DNA of 60,000 nucleotides from Neocallimastix lanati (nom. inval.) (GCA_016946835.1 JACVTC010000081.1:407501-467500), one strand, 5' to 3'; numbered from the stretch's first letter, positions 31,801 through 47,667 are shown. A program made the numbers and translations. Notes: a model not told the origin generated them from the sequence alone.

Positions 31801-32375
31801 CTTGTAACATTAATCATAAAATGGTTCAAAAAGTTTATGAAAGTTTTAATCATGTTAAAGAAGTTCTTCTCCGATCCCAAGAGCTATATAAACGTTCTGC
31901 TGATAGAAAAAGAATTACCGCTCCTTCTTACAACATTGACGATTTGGTGTGGATTCAAGCTCCCCCTTCGTTAAATATAGAATCAAGCTCAAAACTAGCT
32001 CCATGCAAATTTGGTCCATACAAAGTAACCAATGTTTTACATAATAATAATTATGAAATTGAACTTAAAAATTCACCCTTTCCTAAGCATCATAATGTTT
32101 TCCACGTCTCTGAACTCGAACCATTCACACCAGTGCCTGAAAAGTTTAGAAAACGATATAAAGATCCTGAGTCTATTAAGGATATTATTGAAATTGCGGG
32201 TTTTAGAACTAACTATAAGAAGAAACAATACGAATATAAAATCCGTTATAAATATCGTTCCTCCTATAATTGGGTATCTTCTTCTGAAGTTGAAGATAAT
32301 CCAAGAAACCAAAATATTTTTATTAAATACATTAATAATAATAGGAAACCAGTCTCGATCTCATATAGTAATTAA
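28799..32375 (+). pseudogene. pol: Element D pol (protease, RT, RNase H, integrase), frame broken
   Basis: The -1 frame from 28799 encodes a protease-like LDCGSYCNFIS (28961-28993) and stops at 29042. The rest of pol is in a frame shifted by +1, open from 29016 to 32375, so a one-base loss in the A-run at 29028-29032 is likely. Downstream domains look complete: RT with YLDD, RNase H with ECDASNFAIG, integrase HHCC module, IDFLCGLP, TDRGSQF and GQVERCN, and a C-terminal half-eroded chromodomain (YEYKIRYKYRSSYNWV, near the end). Apart from this break no stop interrupts 1118 codons. The element is related to C and F. Confidence 0.85.
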
Positions 32376-32575
32376 AAAAAAAAAAAAATTTTTTCTTTAA
32401 AAATATATATTCAACACAATTTATTTCTCCAACTAATTTGAAATTCACATGGCCAATTGAACATTTATGTTCAAGTGAATTTCAAATACTTCTTGAGTAC
32501 TCTTTTGAATAAACTAATATCAAAAATATTAGTATTCTTGAATTCGCCTGGAATACGAATTCTTGGAGAGAGCGT

Positions 32576-33226
32576 TGTCAAGGATTTGATACAAATTAAT
32601 TTATATTTAATACCACAAAAATAACAATTTAATTATAAATATAATTTGTACTCCTTAAATCCTTGTACCGTTCATAACCAAATTAATATTGTATTACATA
32701 TTAATTAATATTATCCCTTTTATACATTATTGAACCCCTAATATATTAATTGATTAATATTGTATTACATATTAATTAACATTATCCCTTTTTATATTAA
32801 TTAATATAGTTGAATATTATTTATAAAAATTGTTTTTTATTAATTATATTATTTTATATATTTTTATTATCTTATATTATATATGTATTATTCTATTACT
32901 TTATATATTAAAATTATATTTTATATTGTTATCTTTAAATTAGTATTTATTAAAATATATTATTAAATATTTTATATTGTTTTTCAAAATATAAAAGAAC
33001 TAAAAAATATTCTTTTTTAAATCTTTGTAAGATTATTATTTACAAATAATCTGATAACTTTATAATAAAACATATTAAATAAAAATATAGTTAATTAAAA
33101 GTTTAATAATAAAATAATATTTTATATTTGAATAAATCAATTTATAAAAATAAAATAATATCAAAAGGTTATTAGATTAAAGGCTTCCAACCAAGTTTAC
33201 CCTTTAATCTAAGTACCAACTTAACA
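32576..33226 (+). repeat. Element D 3' LTR
   Basis: Copy of 26894-27544 carrying GTAAGATTAT (33027-33036), the perfect partner of the PBS. It is followed by the ATATA target duplication and the resumption of LTR2b. Confidence 0.9.
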
Positions 33227-34252
33227 ATATAGTCAAGGTGATTTTTAAAATATTAATAAATTTATGTATTCTTTACATTAATAATTTTACTATATTATTT
33301 GATCTGAAAATTTAAGTTTATACATAAAATTTAATTTAAATTTATGTTCATTCCTTATAAAGGTAAATTAAATTTATGAGAGTTTAGCAATAACATAGTA
33401 CTAATTACTTTTAGTATTATTTTTCTAAATAAGGAATAATTCCTGTATATAAACAACTTAAATAACTTTATCAATATTTCTGTCTTTCGAATTAAGAAAT
33501 AATTGAAATGAAAGAAATAAATAAAATAAAATTTTTTGTATTTAAAATTGTAAAAGATTTTTCATATATTAATAAATGTATTTTATTTTCTATTATGTCA
33601 TTCAAATTAATATATAAGATTACATATTAAATTAGTATCAAAATTAAGTTAAAGTATTCAATTTTATTGTAATACTGCTTCTCTTTTTTTTGTTTAATTC
33701 TTATCTATAATGCATCTTTTATATTATAGATTTATTTTGGTTAATTTGAATATTAGGAAATAATAAAATTTCTATTTATTACAATAAGGAAATAATCAAT
33801 AAGATTTAAAAATCTATTGTTTTTCCATCTCTTCAACTACTTCCAGAGGCTTTGCTACTTTTATATCTTCAAAAAGATATAAATTGACTACCTTGAAACC
33901 CCTTTTTAGGGGAGAGAGAAAAAAAAAAAAAAAAGGAAAAAAAAATAGAAATAATAAAAATAAATAAATAAAAAAAAAAAAAAAAAAGAAAATAAAAATA
34001 AATAAAAATAATAATAAAAATAAAATAAAAATAATAATAAAAATAAAATAAAAATAAAATAAATAAATAAAATTAATAATAAAAATAAAATAAAAATAAA
34101 ATAAATAAATAAAAATAATAATAAAAATAAAATAAAAATTAAAATAAAAATATAATAAATAAATAAAAATTATTGTGAAAGAATAAAATTTTTTTTTGTG
34201 TTTTAATATTATATAATTTTTTTTTTTGAATTCCTCGAACCATAACATTTTC

Positions 34253-35251
34253 TGTAATAATTTAATTAAAAAATTATAATTAAATTATTAATCATTAATA
34301 TTAGCTCTAACTGCTAATATTAAAGGTTTAGAAAAGAATCATACTTACCTATGGTTCTTTCTAATTTTCGAGTTTATTATAACGAATTATAATAGACGAA
34401 ACACTAAAATTGATAAGGAAAAGTTTTAATTATAAAATTTGTTTTATTAAAATAATTTGTTTTATTATTTATTAAAAATTTTAAATGTTAAAACTTATTG
34501 TTATTATTATTATATTATAATTGTTATAATAATAACTCTTGATTTCTCAAAGAGAACTCAAGAGCCTTATTTATACTTTTTTGTCAAAATAAGGTTAAAA
34601 TCAAAAGGGGTTCTAATCTTAACAAATCTCTCATCTAGGAAAAGACTAGAAGAAAAACCTAGATAAGTTTTTTGATCGATATTCTATCCATATCGATCAT
34701 CGCGTTAATTAAGTAAAACCGATTACTTTTAAGAAGTAATTGGAAAAACCTTAATTAACCGATTACTTAATCTAATATAATGATCGAAAATAAAAGAATA
34801 AAATAATGAAAATTATTTCGATCATAAAATTTAAAATTTAATCTATTTAGTTCTATTTTATAGAACTTTACATAAAAAATATAAAACAATACATTAATAA
34901 TAAAATACATGATTAATACAATACAGAATACATGATAGAATACAGAATACATGATAAAATACAGAATAGTGTTTTAGTTTATGATTTAATAAGTGAGAGA
35001 AAACTAAAACTAATAAATTTAATAATTAAGTGAATAATTAAATAAATTTAATATTATTTTAAATGTATAAAAATTATTTGATTAAATAAATTTTTAATAT
35101 TAAACTAAATAAAATTTTAATATATAATTAAATAAATTATTAATTATAATTAATTGTATAATTGAAATATAAGTTAAATAAAAGTTATATTAATTATAAC
35201 CTAACTAAGAAAATATAATTATTTTGTTAAAAATAATTATAGATTCTTACA
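34253..35251 (-). repeat. Solo LTR6a
   Basis: An inverted copy of 49240-50193. It runs TGTAATAATTTAATT to AGATTCTTACA (plus strand) with a perfect target duplication TTTTC at 34248-34252 and 35252-35256. On the minus strand TATAAATAAG (near 34567-34577) marks the promoter. The identical 61-codon ORFs in the two copies are LTR sequence, not a gene. It lies exactly at the junction between LTR2b and element E. Confidence 0.87.
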
Positions 35252-35256
35252 TTTTC

Positions 35257-35804
35257 TAATAAGTTTAAGGTATTATTTATTTTATTTTCTTAAACTTATT
35301 TTATATCGTTTTACCTTGTTTTATTTTAACAAGTTTTACCGATATTTAATATTTAAATTTACTTAATTATTTTAAAAAAAATGTTTTATTAAAAATTTAT
35401 ATAATATTTAATCTATATATTAAATATTATAATTCTTTTTATAAATAATTAAAATAGTTAAATACTATAATATAAATAATACTTTATATATTTGTTATAA
35501 TAATAATTTTTAATTCTCTTAATAAATTTCATAATTATTTTATAAATTAATTTCTAAAGAACTAATTATTCCATATAAAAAATTTTATATTTATATTATT
35601 ATTATAGTTGGTGTAACTATATTTTCCAATCAAATGTATATAAATATTATTATTAAATAATATTATTATAATAATAAAAATTATTATAATTATTTAATAT
35701 TATGAACAAGATTATTATTAAGTTATTACTATTTAATTATTTTAATATTTAAAATATTATAAAATCTTTTACTATTTCTTAATATATATTATTATTATTT
35801 ATCA
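35257..35804 (-). repeat. Element E 3' LTR
   Basis: Matches 48603-49235 but lacks about 85 bp in two blocks near 35480-35515. Plus-strand ends are TAATAAGTTTAAGG and TATTTATCA. Confidence 0.85.
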
Positions 35805-35898
35805 AGTTTTCCTCCCATAAGATATAACTTATATCTGAAAAGAATAATAAATAATAATAATAAGGAAAAATATAAATTTAAGGTTGTTAAAATTTAAA

Positions 35899-35948
<50 letters not shown>

Positions 35949-36073
35949 AAATATAGTAAAAAAAAAATTAAAAAATAAATGAAATAATTTTAATAATAAA
36001 AAATTTTTTTTTTTTTTATAAATATATAATAATAAAAAAAATTAAAAAAAATAAATGAAATAATTTTAATAAT

Positions 36074-36106
<33 letters not shown>

Positions 36107-36246
36107 CTGTTTTGTTTTGTCTTGTTTTCATATAAATGTATTATTGATGAAATAATTGATATTAATAAGGATATTTTATTAATTTATAATAATATTACTG
36201 AAATTTTCAAATAAAAATATAAGTTTCTGATAATATTGGATATTAT

Positions 36247-36283
<37 letters not shown>

Positions 36284-36349
36284 AAAAATAAAGTGATCTC
36301 AAAAGTAATTTCAATTTAAAATTTATTTTTATTTATTATTATTTTTTTT
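35805..36349 (-). other. Element E 3' noncoding region, homopolymer-rich
   Basis: Contains the polypurine tract at 35805-35817, T-runs (35909-35944, 36077-36106, 36248-36279), and two tandem copies of a roughly 75-bp AT unit ending AATGAAATAATTTTAATAATAAA (near 35930-36080). No coding potential. Confidence 0.6.
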
Positions 36350-38961
36350 TTATATTGATACTAAGTACGGTTTGACATTTTTTATATGTATGTTACGTTC
36401 TAAAATTTTATGTGTGTCAATTGTTTCTAGAACTAAGGTATTATATTTTGATGCTTTTAAAACTTTATATGGTCCTAAGAAAAATGGTTCTAATTTTTTT
36501 CTTCCTATGTAGCGAACAAGCACTAAATCTCCTGGCTTATATTTATGATTCATATTATCTCTTGCTTTACTTCTTTGTGACCAGTAGGCATGAGCTTTTC
36601 TAATATTTTCCATAGCTTCTTTAACCCATTTTTGATGTAAAATGAATCTTCTTAAATTGTATTCTTCATTAGTTTCGTTTTTAGCTTTGCTGATATCGGA
36701 AATTACTACACTAAGAGGCCATAAATCTTTCCTTCCATAAAGAAGTTCGAAACTACTGAATCCAGTAACACTAGATCTTGTAGTACGAAGAGCCCATAAA
36801 GAAGCAGGAATATAATCATCCCAATTTTCTTGATTGAAACAAAGGTGTCTTAGTATTTTAATTATTTCTCTGTTTCTATTTTCTACCTGTCCATTAGCTT
36901 CAGGATGATGTGGAGCTACAAATTGTACCAATGAACCATATAAGTCTATCATTGTTTTTGTAATATCAGATGAAAACTGCGGATCATTATCAGTTACAAT
37001 TATTTCTGGAACACCGTGTCTTGCAAAGACATCCTTTAAAAAATATATTACGTCTTGACTTTCAATATTTTTTAGTGGCATAGCCTCAACCCATTTTGTT
37101 GTATAGTCTACGAGTACAATTAAATATTGGTTTCCTTTATTTGTAATAGGGAGAGGACCAACTATGTCAAGGCCAACTCTAACAAATGGTCTTTCGACTG
37201 GAGTGGGAATATTTGAAAGATTTTTAGTAATCGGTTTTGGACGGTAGCATTGACAACGTAAGCATGATTTAACACATTTATCAATATCTTTATACATACC
37301 AGGCCAGTAATAAGCTTCTTTCAACCTAGAAAGTGTTTTTTCTACACCTTCATGGCCTACAAGATGAGCTTTACGGATTAGAGAAGATTTAACATCCTCA
37401 TCTTCAATAACTTTAAGGAGTTTCCCAGATTTGTCATGAAAAACAAGAGAACCATCATAAAATGAGTAATTCTTTTTAACATATTCTAATATTTTAGGAG
37501 GAGCAAATGAGGAAACGTCATTACTTTCATCATTACTAAGAATAGAGTGAATGGTATTAATTTTCAAATGTTGTGAAGAGGGAATACGAGAAAGAGCATC
37601 AGCGAAAACGTTATTCTTACCCTTATCATAAATAAGGTCAACTCGAAATTCGTTAAAAATGGCAATCCATCTAAAATGACGATCTTTATTAGGAATACTG
37701 TTATAAAAGAAACCTACAAGAGGTTTATGATCAGTAAAAAGTTTTACAGGAAAGGGAGAAGCAGAGATATAAGAACGAAATTTTTTTAAAGCGAAAATAA
37801 CGGCAATACCTTCTTTTTCCGTAACTGAGTATCTAGTTTCAGCATTTTTGAGACAACGACTAACACAATAAATTGGAAATTCTAACTTGGACGAGTCTTG
37901 AATTTGTAAAAGAACAGCACCGACTGCATACGAGGACGCGTCTGTACGAATAATAAGTGGACGGTTTGGGTCAGGATATTTAAGCACAGAATTGGAACAA
38001 ATTGCCTTTTTAAGATTTTCGAAAGCTTCAGAATGAATATTAGTCCATACAAAAGGAACTTTGGGACTTGTAAGTTTATATAAACAATTAGAGAAACCAG
38101 CGAAGTTAGGAATAAACTTACGATAATAACTAATAAGTCCGAGGAAAGAACGAAGCTGAGAAACATCTTTAGGTATGTCCCAGGACATGATGGCTAAAAC
38201 TTTTGAAGGAACAGGTTTAATACCTTCACCAGTAAGCATATGACCTAAAACTTCAACAGAATGCTTACAAAAAGAACATTTATCAATATTGATAGAAAAT
38301 TTATTGTCACGAAGGATTTTAAAAAGTTTTTCTAAATCCTTTAAGTGTTGTTCCAACGTGGGAGAATATACAAGAATATCGTCCATGTAAACAAACAAGC
38401 AGATACCAATGAGAGGCATAAGAATTCGATTCATTTCTCTTTGAAATGTTGCAGGAGCGTTGGTTAATCCGAATGGCATAACTTTAAAATTGAAGTTACC
38501 GTATTTGGTTGTAAAGGCAGTTTTTTCAATATCCCTAGGATTCATTGGAATTTGATGAAAACCAGAGAAGAGATCAATAGCAGAAAAATATTTAGCACCG
38601 AATACTGATTCTAATAGTTCATCAATAAAGGGTAATGCATATGCGTCTTTGATAGTGATTTGATTTAACCTTCTGTAATCTACACACATACGCCATTTAC
38701 CATTTTTCTTTCTTACGAGAATAACGGGAAAAGACCATGGTGAGTGTGACGGTTCAATTAATCCATGCTTCAACAGTTTTATAATTTCTTCTTTGAGAGC
38801 ATTAGATTGTTCTAAAGAGGTTTTATAAGGTCTCATTTTAATTGGTTTATTGTTAGTTAGTTCAATGGAGTGTGGTTCAGCTTTAGCGACAGAAACATCA
38901 TCAATAGAATTGATTAAAACATCTTTATATTCATTAATTAAATTATTTAATTTTTTGTTAT
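36350..38961 (-). pseudogene. pol: Element E pol, distal part (RT, RNase H, integrase)
   Basis: An open stretch of about 870 codons without its own start: read upstream it runs into the LTR of element F at 38962. RT carries VYMDD (about 200 codons in), then RNase H (RTDASSYAVG), the integrase HHCC module, GLDIVGP, TDNDPQF (Asp where Gly is usual after DN) and NGQVENRN, and a C-terminal GPF/Y-like YFLGPYKVL-type module (FFLGPYKVL). It ends at 36350 without a chromodomain. It is in frame with the protease segment at 45541-46708 once F and one GTTAT are removed. Closest in the window to A. Confidence 0.9.
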
Positions 38962-39571
38962 TGTAACGAATATTGGAATATCCGTGTTTTAAAGAGTGTA
39001 ACACAATAGGTAAGCACTTTTTGATTAATAAGTAATTTGGTTTTTTTAAAATATAGTTTTATTAATTAAGAAATTTAAAAATATTAATTATAAAGATTAA
39101 TTATTGTAATATTTCAATTACTTATTAATTAATTCAATAATTAATAAAAACACAATTTTTAAAAAATATTTTTTTTTTTTGGCTGCGAAATTCACTCCTA
39201 TTTATAGTTTTTCAAAATTTAAATCCATAAAAATTTAAAACCATAAAATCATTAAAAAGTTTCATAAAAATTGATTATTTTCGGTTAAAAAGAATCTAAA
39301 GGAAATAATGATAAAAGATAAATTAAAATAGAATTTCTATCTGATTTGTTTCTATTAATTTCTAAGAATTTCTTTTGTTAATTTTTACAGAAATTTATAC
39401 AGAAACAAATACAGAAACAAATACAGAAATGAAGTATAAAAATTCTTTAAAATTTAAATGATATAAAATTTTAGTAAAGGTGTGAGTCGAACCCTAGTGG
39501 TTCAGGCTGAGGTCATAGTGACTAACCACTATGCCAGCATTCTAATTTCTAATTTTTTAAGATTCGTTACA
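38962..39571 (-). repeat. Element F 3' LTR
   Basis: Ends TGTAACGAATATTGG and GATTCGTTACA (plus strand), a 10-base near-palindromic pair of termini. Carries a minus-strand TATA box (CTATAAATAG near 39199-39208), the priming partner at 39144-39153, and tRNA-like A and B boxes (39526-39536 and 39483-39493). Confidence 0.9.
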
Positions 39572-39885
39572 TGGTCCTCCTCTAGGATTCGGATGCCAGA
39601 CGAATCTTTTGCTTTAAATCTAAACTATTTCTAATTCTAACTTTTATAATAATAAACTATAACTAAAATACTTATAGGAGTGATAATTTAATTAATACAT
39701 TGAATAATAAAAATTACATGAATTTTAAGTTTTAAAAATAAAGTATAAAAATAAAACTATCTAGAATAAATGTTTTTGAATAATATAAAATAATTTTTTT
39801 TTTTTTTTTTTAAAATAATCATAAGTTAGAATGATTAATAGTACTTTGATGAAATAAAATTTATTTTTGATTAAATGATTTATAT

Positions 39886-44628
<4,743 letters not shown>

Positions 44629-44881
44629 TGGTTTCAAAAATAGTAGAAAATGGGATTCCTTAACGGGGTTCCAAAAAGAGTAATAGAGAATGGGATTACT
44701 TAACGGGGTTCCAAAAAGAGTAGTAGAGAATGGGATTCCTTAACGGGGTTCCAAAAAAGAATAGTAGTAAATGGGATTCCTTAACGGTGTTCCAAAAATA
44801 GTAGTAGAAAATGGGATTCCTTAACGGGGTTCCAAAAATAGTAGTAGAAAATGGGATTCCTTAACGGGGTTCCAAAAAGAG
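44629..44881 (-). repeat. Six-copy 40-bp tandem array in the element F leader
   Basis: Units begin TGGGATTCCTTAACGGGG at 44651, 44691, 44731, 44772, 44812 and 44852, with a 40-41 bp period and a partial unit before. Copies differ at single bases (for example TTACTTAACG in the second). It lies between the PBS and gag, a region that in retroelements holds packaging or translation signals. Confidence 0.9.
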
Positions 44882-44914
44882 TAAAAGTGCAAAGGTATTG
44901 TGCTTAGTTTAGTG

Positions 44915-44924
44915 GTGTTTTTAT
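44915..44924 (-). promoter_or_regulatory. Element F self-priming PBS
   Basis: On the minus strand ATAAAAACAC directly follows the 5' LTR. Its perfect complement GTGTTTTTAT is in the LTR (45116 down to 45107), about 50 nt downstream of the minus-strand TATA box at 45162-45170. AT-richness makes chance matches more likely than in C, but position and adjacency agree with C and D. Confidence 0.65.
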
Positions 44925-45535
44925 TGTAACGAATATTGGAATATCCGTGTTTTAAAGAGTGTAACACAATAGGTAAGCACTTTTTGATTAATAAGTAATT
45001 TGGTTTTTTTAAAATATAGTTTTATTAATTAAGAAATTTAAAAATATTAATTATAAAGATTAATTATTGTAATATTTCAATTACTTATTAATTAATTCAA
45101 TAATTAATAAAAACACAATTTTTAAAAAATATTTTTTTTTTTTTGGCTGCGAAATTCACTCCTATTTATAGTTTTTCAAAATTTAAATCCATAAAAATTT
45201 AAAACCATAAAATCATTAAAAAGTTTCATAAAAATTGATTATTTTCGGTTAAAAAGAATCTAAAGGAAATAATGATAAAAGATAAATTAAAATAGAATTT
45301 CTATCTGATTTGTTTCTATTAATTTCTAAGAATTTCTTTTGTTAATTTTTACAGAAATTTATACAGAAACAAATACAGAAACAAATACAGAAATGAAGTA
45401 TAAAAATTCTTTAAAATTTAAATGATATAAAATTTTAGTAAAGGTGTGAGTCGAACCCTAGTGGTTCAGGCTGAGGTCATAGTGACTAACCACTATGCCA
45501 GCATTCTAATTTCTAATTTTTTAAGATTCGTTACA
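44925..45535 (-). repeat. Element F 5' LTR
   Basis: Near-identical copy of 38962-39571 with one extra base. Contains the promoter, the inferred RNA start near 45116, and tRNA-like A and B boxes (the B-box at 45447-45457). Confidence 0.9.
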
Positions 45536-45540
45536 GTTAT

Positions 45541-46708
45541 CAATATTTTTAAGTTCAATATCATTATCTGAACGTTTTGAAAGAGTAAGTAGTTCATTAG
45601 TACTATTACATATAGAGATTCTGTATAATCTGTTTCCAGGAATAGTAATATCCGTAGGATGGGCAACAAGAACTTGTCCAGAATCAGTTTTTTTGTATAA
45701 GGCATCGTCGTCAGGATCAATATATAAACGATAATCCTTATGAACTTGGTGACCAATAATAATATCGTAAGAAGTGTCATCATCATCTAAAATGTAGAAA
45801 GGAACATTAATATCTAAATTTTCAAATTTTAAACATAGATGGACGACCTGATCTGAGGAAATAATCTGTTTTCCGGCAACCTTGAAATAATTTCTTTCTA
45901 GTTTAAGGACTTTATGGTTCTTTGCAATAATTTTAAAGAAGGAAGTAGTTATAACATTAGCTTCAGAACCCGTATCGACAAGGACTTTAACCATATTTTT
46001 GTCAACTGAACCAATAACGGAAGCAATGCCAGCTTTACCAAGTACATTAATTCTTTTAATATTGTCTTTGGGGTTTTCAACAGGGTCTTGATGAGCCTTT
46101 GAATCATCGGAAGGTTCTGAATTTATATTCTTAAAGATATTAATAAGGAAATCACTATCGTTTTCATTTATATTCACATGGTGAACAGAATTGATTTTCC
46201 TTATATCATTAGGATTTAATTTAAGACCTTTGATACATAGCCGTCTAAGGAGTGGACTTACTGCGAATAACTGAGCGAACGTGATTCCCGCGTTAGTATT
46301 ATTAAGGGCATCAAATAGGTCGTATTCTTTCATATTGTCTAACATTAGGATGGTTCTAAGGAAGTCGTAATAATTACTTTTTGTTTTGTTGCCATCAATT
46401 TCAATGTCTGGAAGGTCTTCTAAAGTTGTTGAAGATTTATTTATTTCATCAGGTCCAAGTCTTCTTTTATTTCTAATTTCTTTATTCTTCTTTTTGGCAC
46501 TAGTAATGTTTTTCCCACTGATTATTGACGTGTCTAGAATGTCAAGTCTTTCAGTGTTATTATTTTTAGTAGTATTGTCACCACGGTAATTATTGTGTTG
46601 ATATGTTCCGATATCGTGATTTTCTTGTTGTGCTAACAATTGAGTGGCCTTTGTGCTAATAGGAAGTGCACTTTCTTTAAGGTTCCTTCTCTTCTTGGGT
46701 ACAGTGAT
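45541..46708 (-). pseudogene. pol: Element E pol, proximal part (protease)
   Basis: About 390 codons open from 46708, just after a TTTTAG, to the F insertion. A charged linker is followed by a protease with VDTGSE (about 45970-45990) and the conserved YDIIIG-type downstream strand near 45745. It ends in frame with the RT segment at 36350-38961 if F is removed. The first ATG-like start (46639, TTG) is unlikely to be used, since translation should come by frameshifting from gag. It would supply the protease that processes Gag-Pol. Confidence 0.8.
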
Positions 46709-47277
46709 CTAAAACAAATATGTGTAGTAACATATTTGTATATTTAATAATAATTATTAAATATTAAATTTATATCTTTTGATAATAATTTTTATAATAT
46801 ATTATTAATTATTCATTATTATATTATAATTACTATTATAATATATATTAAATTACATATTATTTTATAATATATTATATTATATTATTTATTTTATAAT
46901 TATATATTATTATATTAAAATATAATAATATTTTTATATTTAACTTTAATAGGATTTTTATTATATTATACAATATATTATTATGTATTATTTTATATTT
47001 ATTTTTTATTTTACATATAATATACATTTATTATTTAAATATAGATATTGTATTCTTATATATATATAATTTATATTATATGTTTAAAATATATTTCATA
47101 CTATTAAATTTTATAATTTTAAAATGTAATTTCTTAATAATAACCAATTTCTAATAAATTAATTTAGAAAGGGGGTTTTTTAGTTTTTAGGAAAAGGAAT
47201 AATAAATTAAATAAAGATATAACTATATTATTATAATTAAAATATAGCACATAAAAGTCCCGTATATCAACAGCTAC
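46709..47277 (-). other. AT-rich interruption of element E pol, possible intron
   Basis: Pol reading frames lie on both sides but in different frames. The proximal side has a classical acceptor (TTTGTTTTAG ending at 46709) with TACTACA as a possible branch site. The distal side has an in-phase GTAGCT (47277) as a weak donor. Excising this segment would join both frames in phase at a point homologous to elements A and B. It could equally be an AT-rich insertion. Confidence 0.35.
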
Positions 47278-47661
47278 ATCAGGTGACATATTTTTGTTTA
47301 TACTATTTTTGCTACTCACGTGATCTTTCTCAAAATTTGTTTCAGAAACTTTTCTCTTGATAGCGTAGATAAGGTTTTTGATATCATTTTTATTGGTTGA
47401 AGAAGTCACGTGATCTGTGGTAGAATCATCAGAATCAAGAATATCAGAATTTTCTGAAGAATACTCATTTTCTGATTGGTAAAAATCATTTTGGAAAATT
47501 TTTTTTTCTAAATTTTCAGTCATGTGTTCTTCTAACATATTTTTATGATTTTTATAATCGACCTTTGAGTCATAATAGTTATCATCAGTGTCTGTATCAT
47601 TATCCGAGAAGGTCTCAATTTTATTTATATGGTGGGAAGATTGAGAACTTCCCTTAATTAA
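47164..47661 (-). pseudogene. pol: Element E pol, N-terminal segment in the -1 frame
   Basis: Reading the -1 frame from the slip site (47661) gives an uninterrupted acidic, Ser/Asp-rich region like that of element B, including IYAIKRK, comparable with VNVIKRK in B. Meaningful sequence ends near 47278; the residues after that are AT-rich hydrophobic junk up to the stop at 47164. It has no start of its own. Confidence 0.65.
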
Positions 47662-47667
47662 TTTAAA
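47613..47667 (-). promoter_or_regulatory. Element E gag-pol -1 frameshift site with pseudoknot
   Basis: Slippery heptamer T_TTA_AAT (47667 down to 47661) is in gag phase, directly before the gag TAA. A 7-nt spacer leads to stem 1, GGGAAG (47653-47648) with CTTCCC (47639-47634). Stem 2 is TCTCAAT (47646-47640) with ATTGAGA (47619-47613), 7 bp. Loop 1 is one T and loop 3 is 14 nt, A/T-rich. The same architecture as A and B with different sequence. Confidence 0.87.

Larger units (their letters stand above)
26894..33226 (+). mobile_element. Chromodomain-type Ty3/gypsy retrotransposon D, recent but defective
   Basis: LTRs 26894-27544 and 32576-33226 (651 bp each; I see a single difference). The target duplication ATATA (26889-26893 and 33227-33231) shows insertion into LTR2b. 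Gag carries an in-frame TAA and pol a frame break, so this copy cannot make a normal Gag-Pol. Purine-rich GGAGAGAGCG (32566-32575) precedes the 3' LTR. Confidence 0.9.
20202..34247 (+). repeat. Solo LTR2b, split by nested elements C and D
   Basis: Starts TGATAAAGAAT at 20202 and ends CGAACCATAACA at 34247. Its own sequence is 20202-20217, 26860-26888 and 33227-34247, plus one copy of each short target duplication. Removing C and D with one duplication each restores a sequence collinear with the reverse complement of 1-961. Flanks are TTTT on both sides (20198-20201 and 34248-34251). It contains an A-rich microsatellite (33908-34160). Confidence 0.85.

Noticed and set aside
33814-34248. 144-codon minus-strand ORF
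   Set aside because: Lies within LTR2b over its A/T microsatellite; low complexity, no protein features.
34767-34952. 61-codon ORF with an identical partner at 49495-49680
   Set aside because: Both lie inside the two LTR6 copies. Identity reflects the repeat, and the composition is AT-rich hydrophobic noise.
39478-39541. A functional tRNA gene in the F LTR
   Set aside because: A and B boxes are present but no acceptor stem or proper anticodon arm can be formed; kept only as a tRNA-like segment.
44629-44881. CRISPR-like array
   Set aside because: Direct tandem 40-bp units with no unique spacers, inside a eukaryotic retrotransposon leader.
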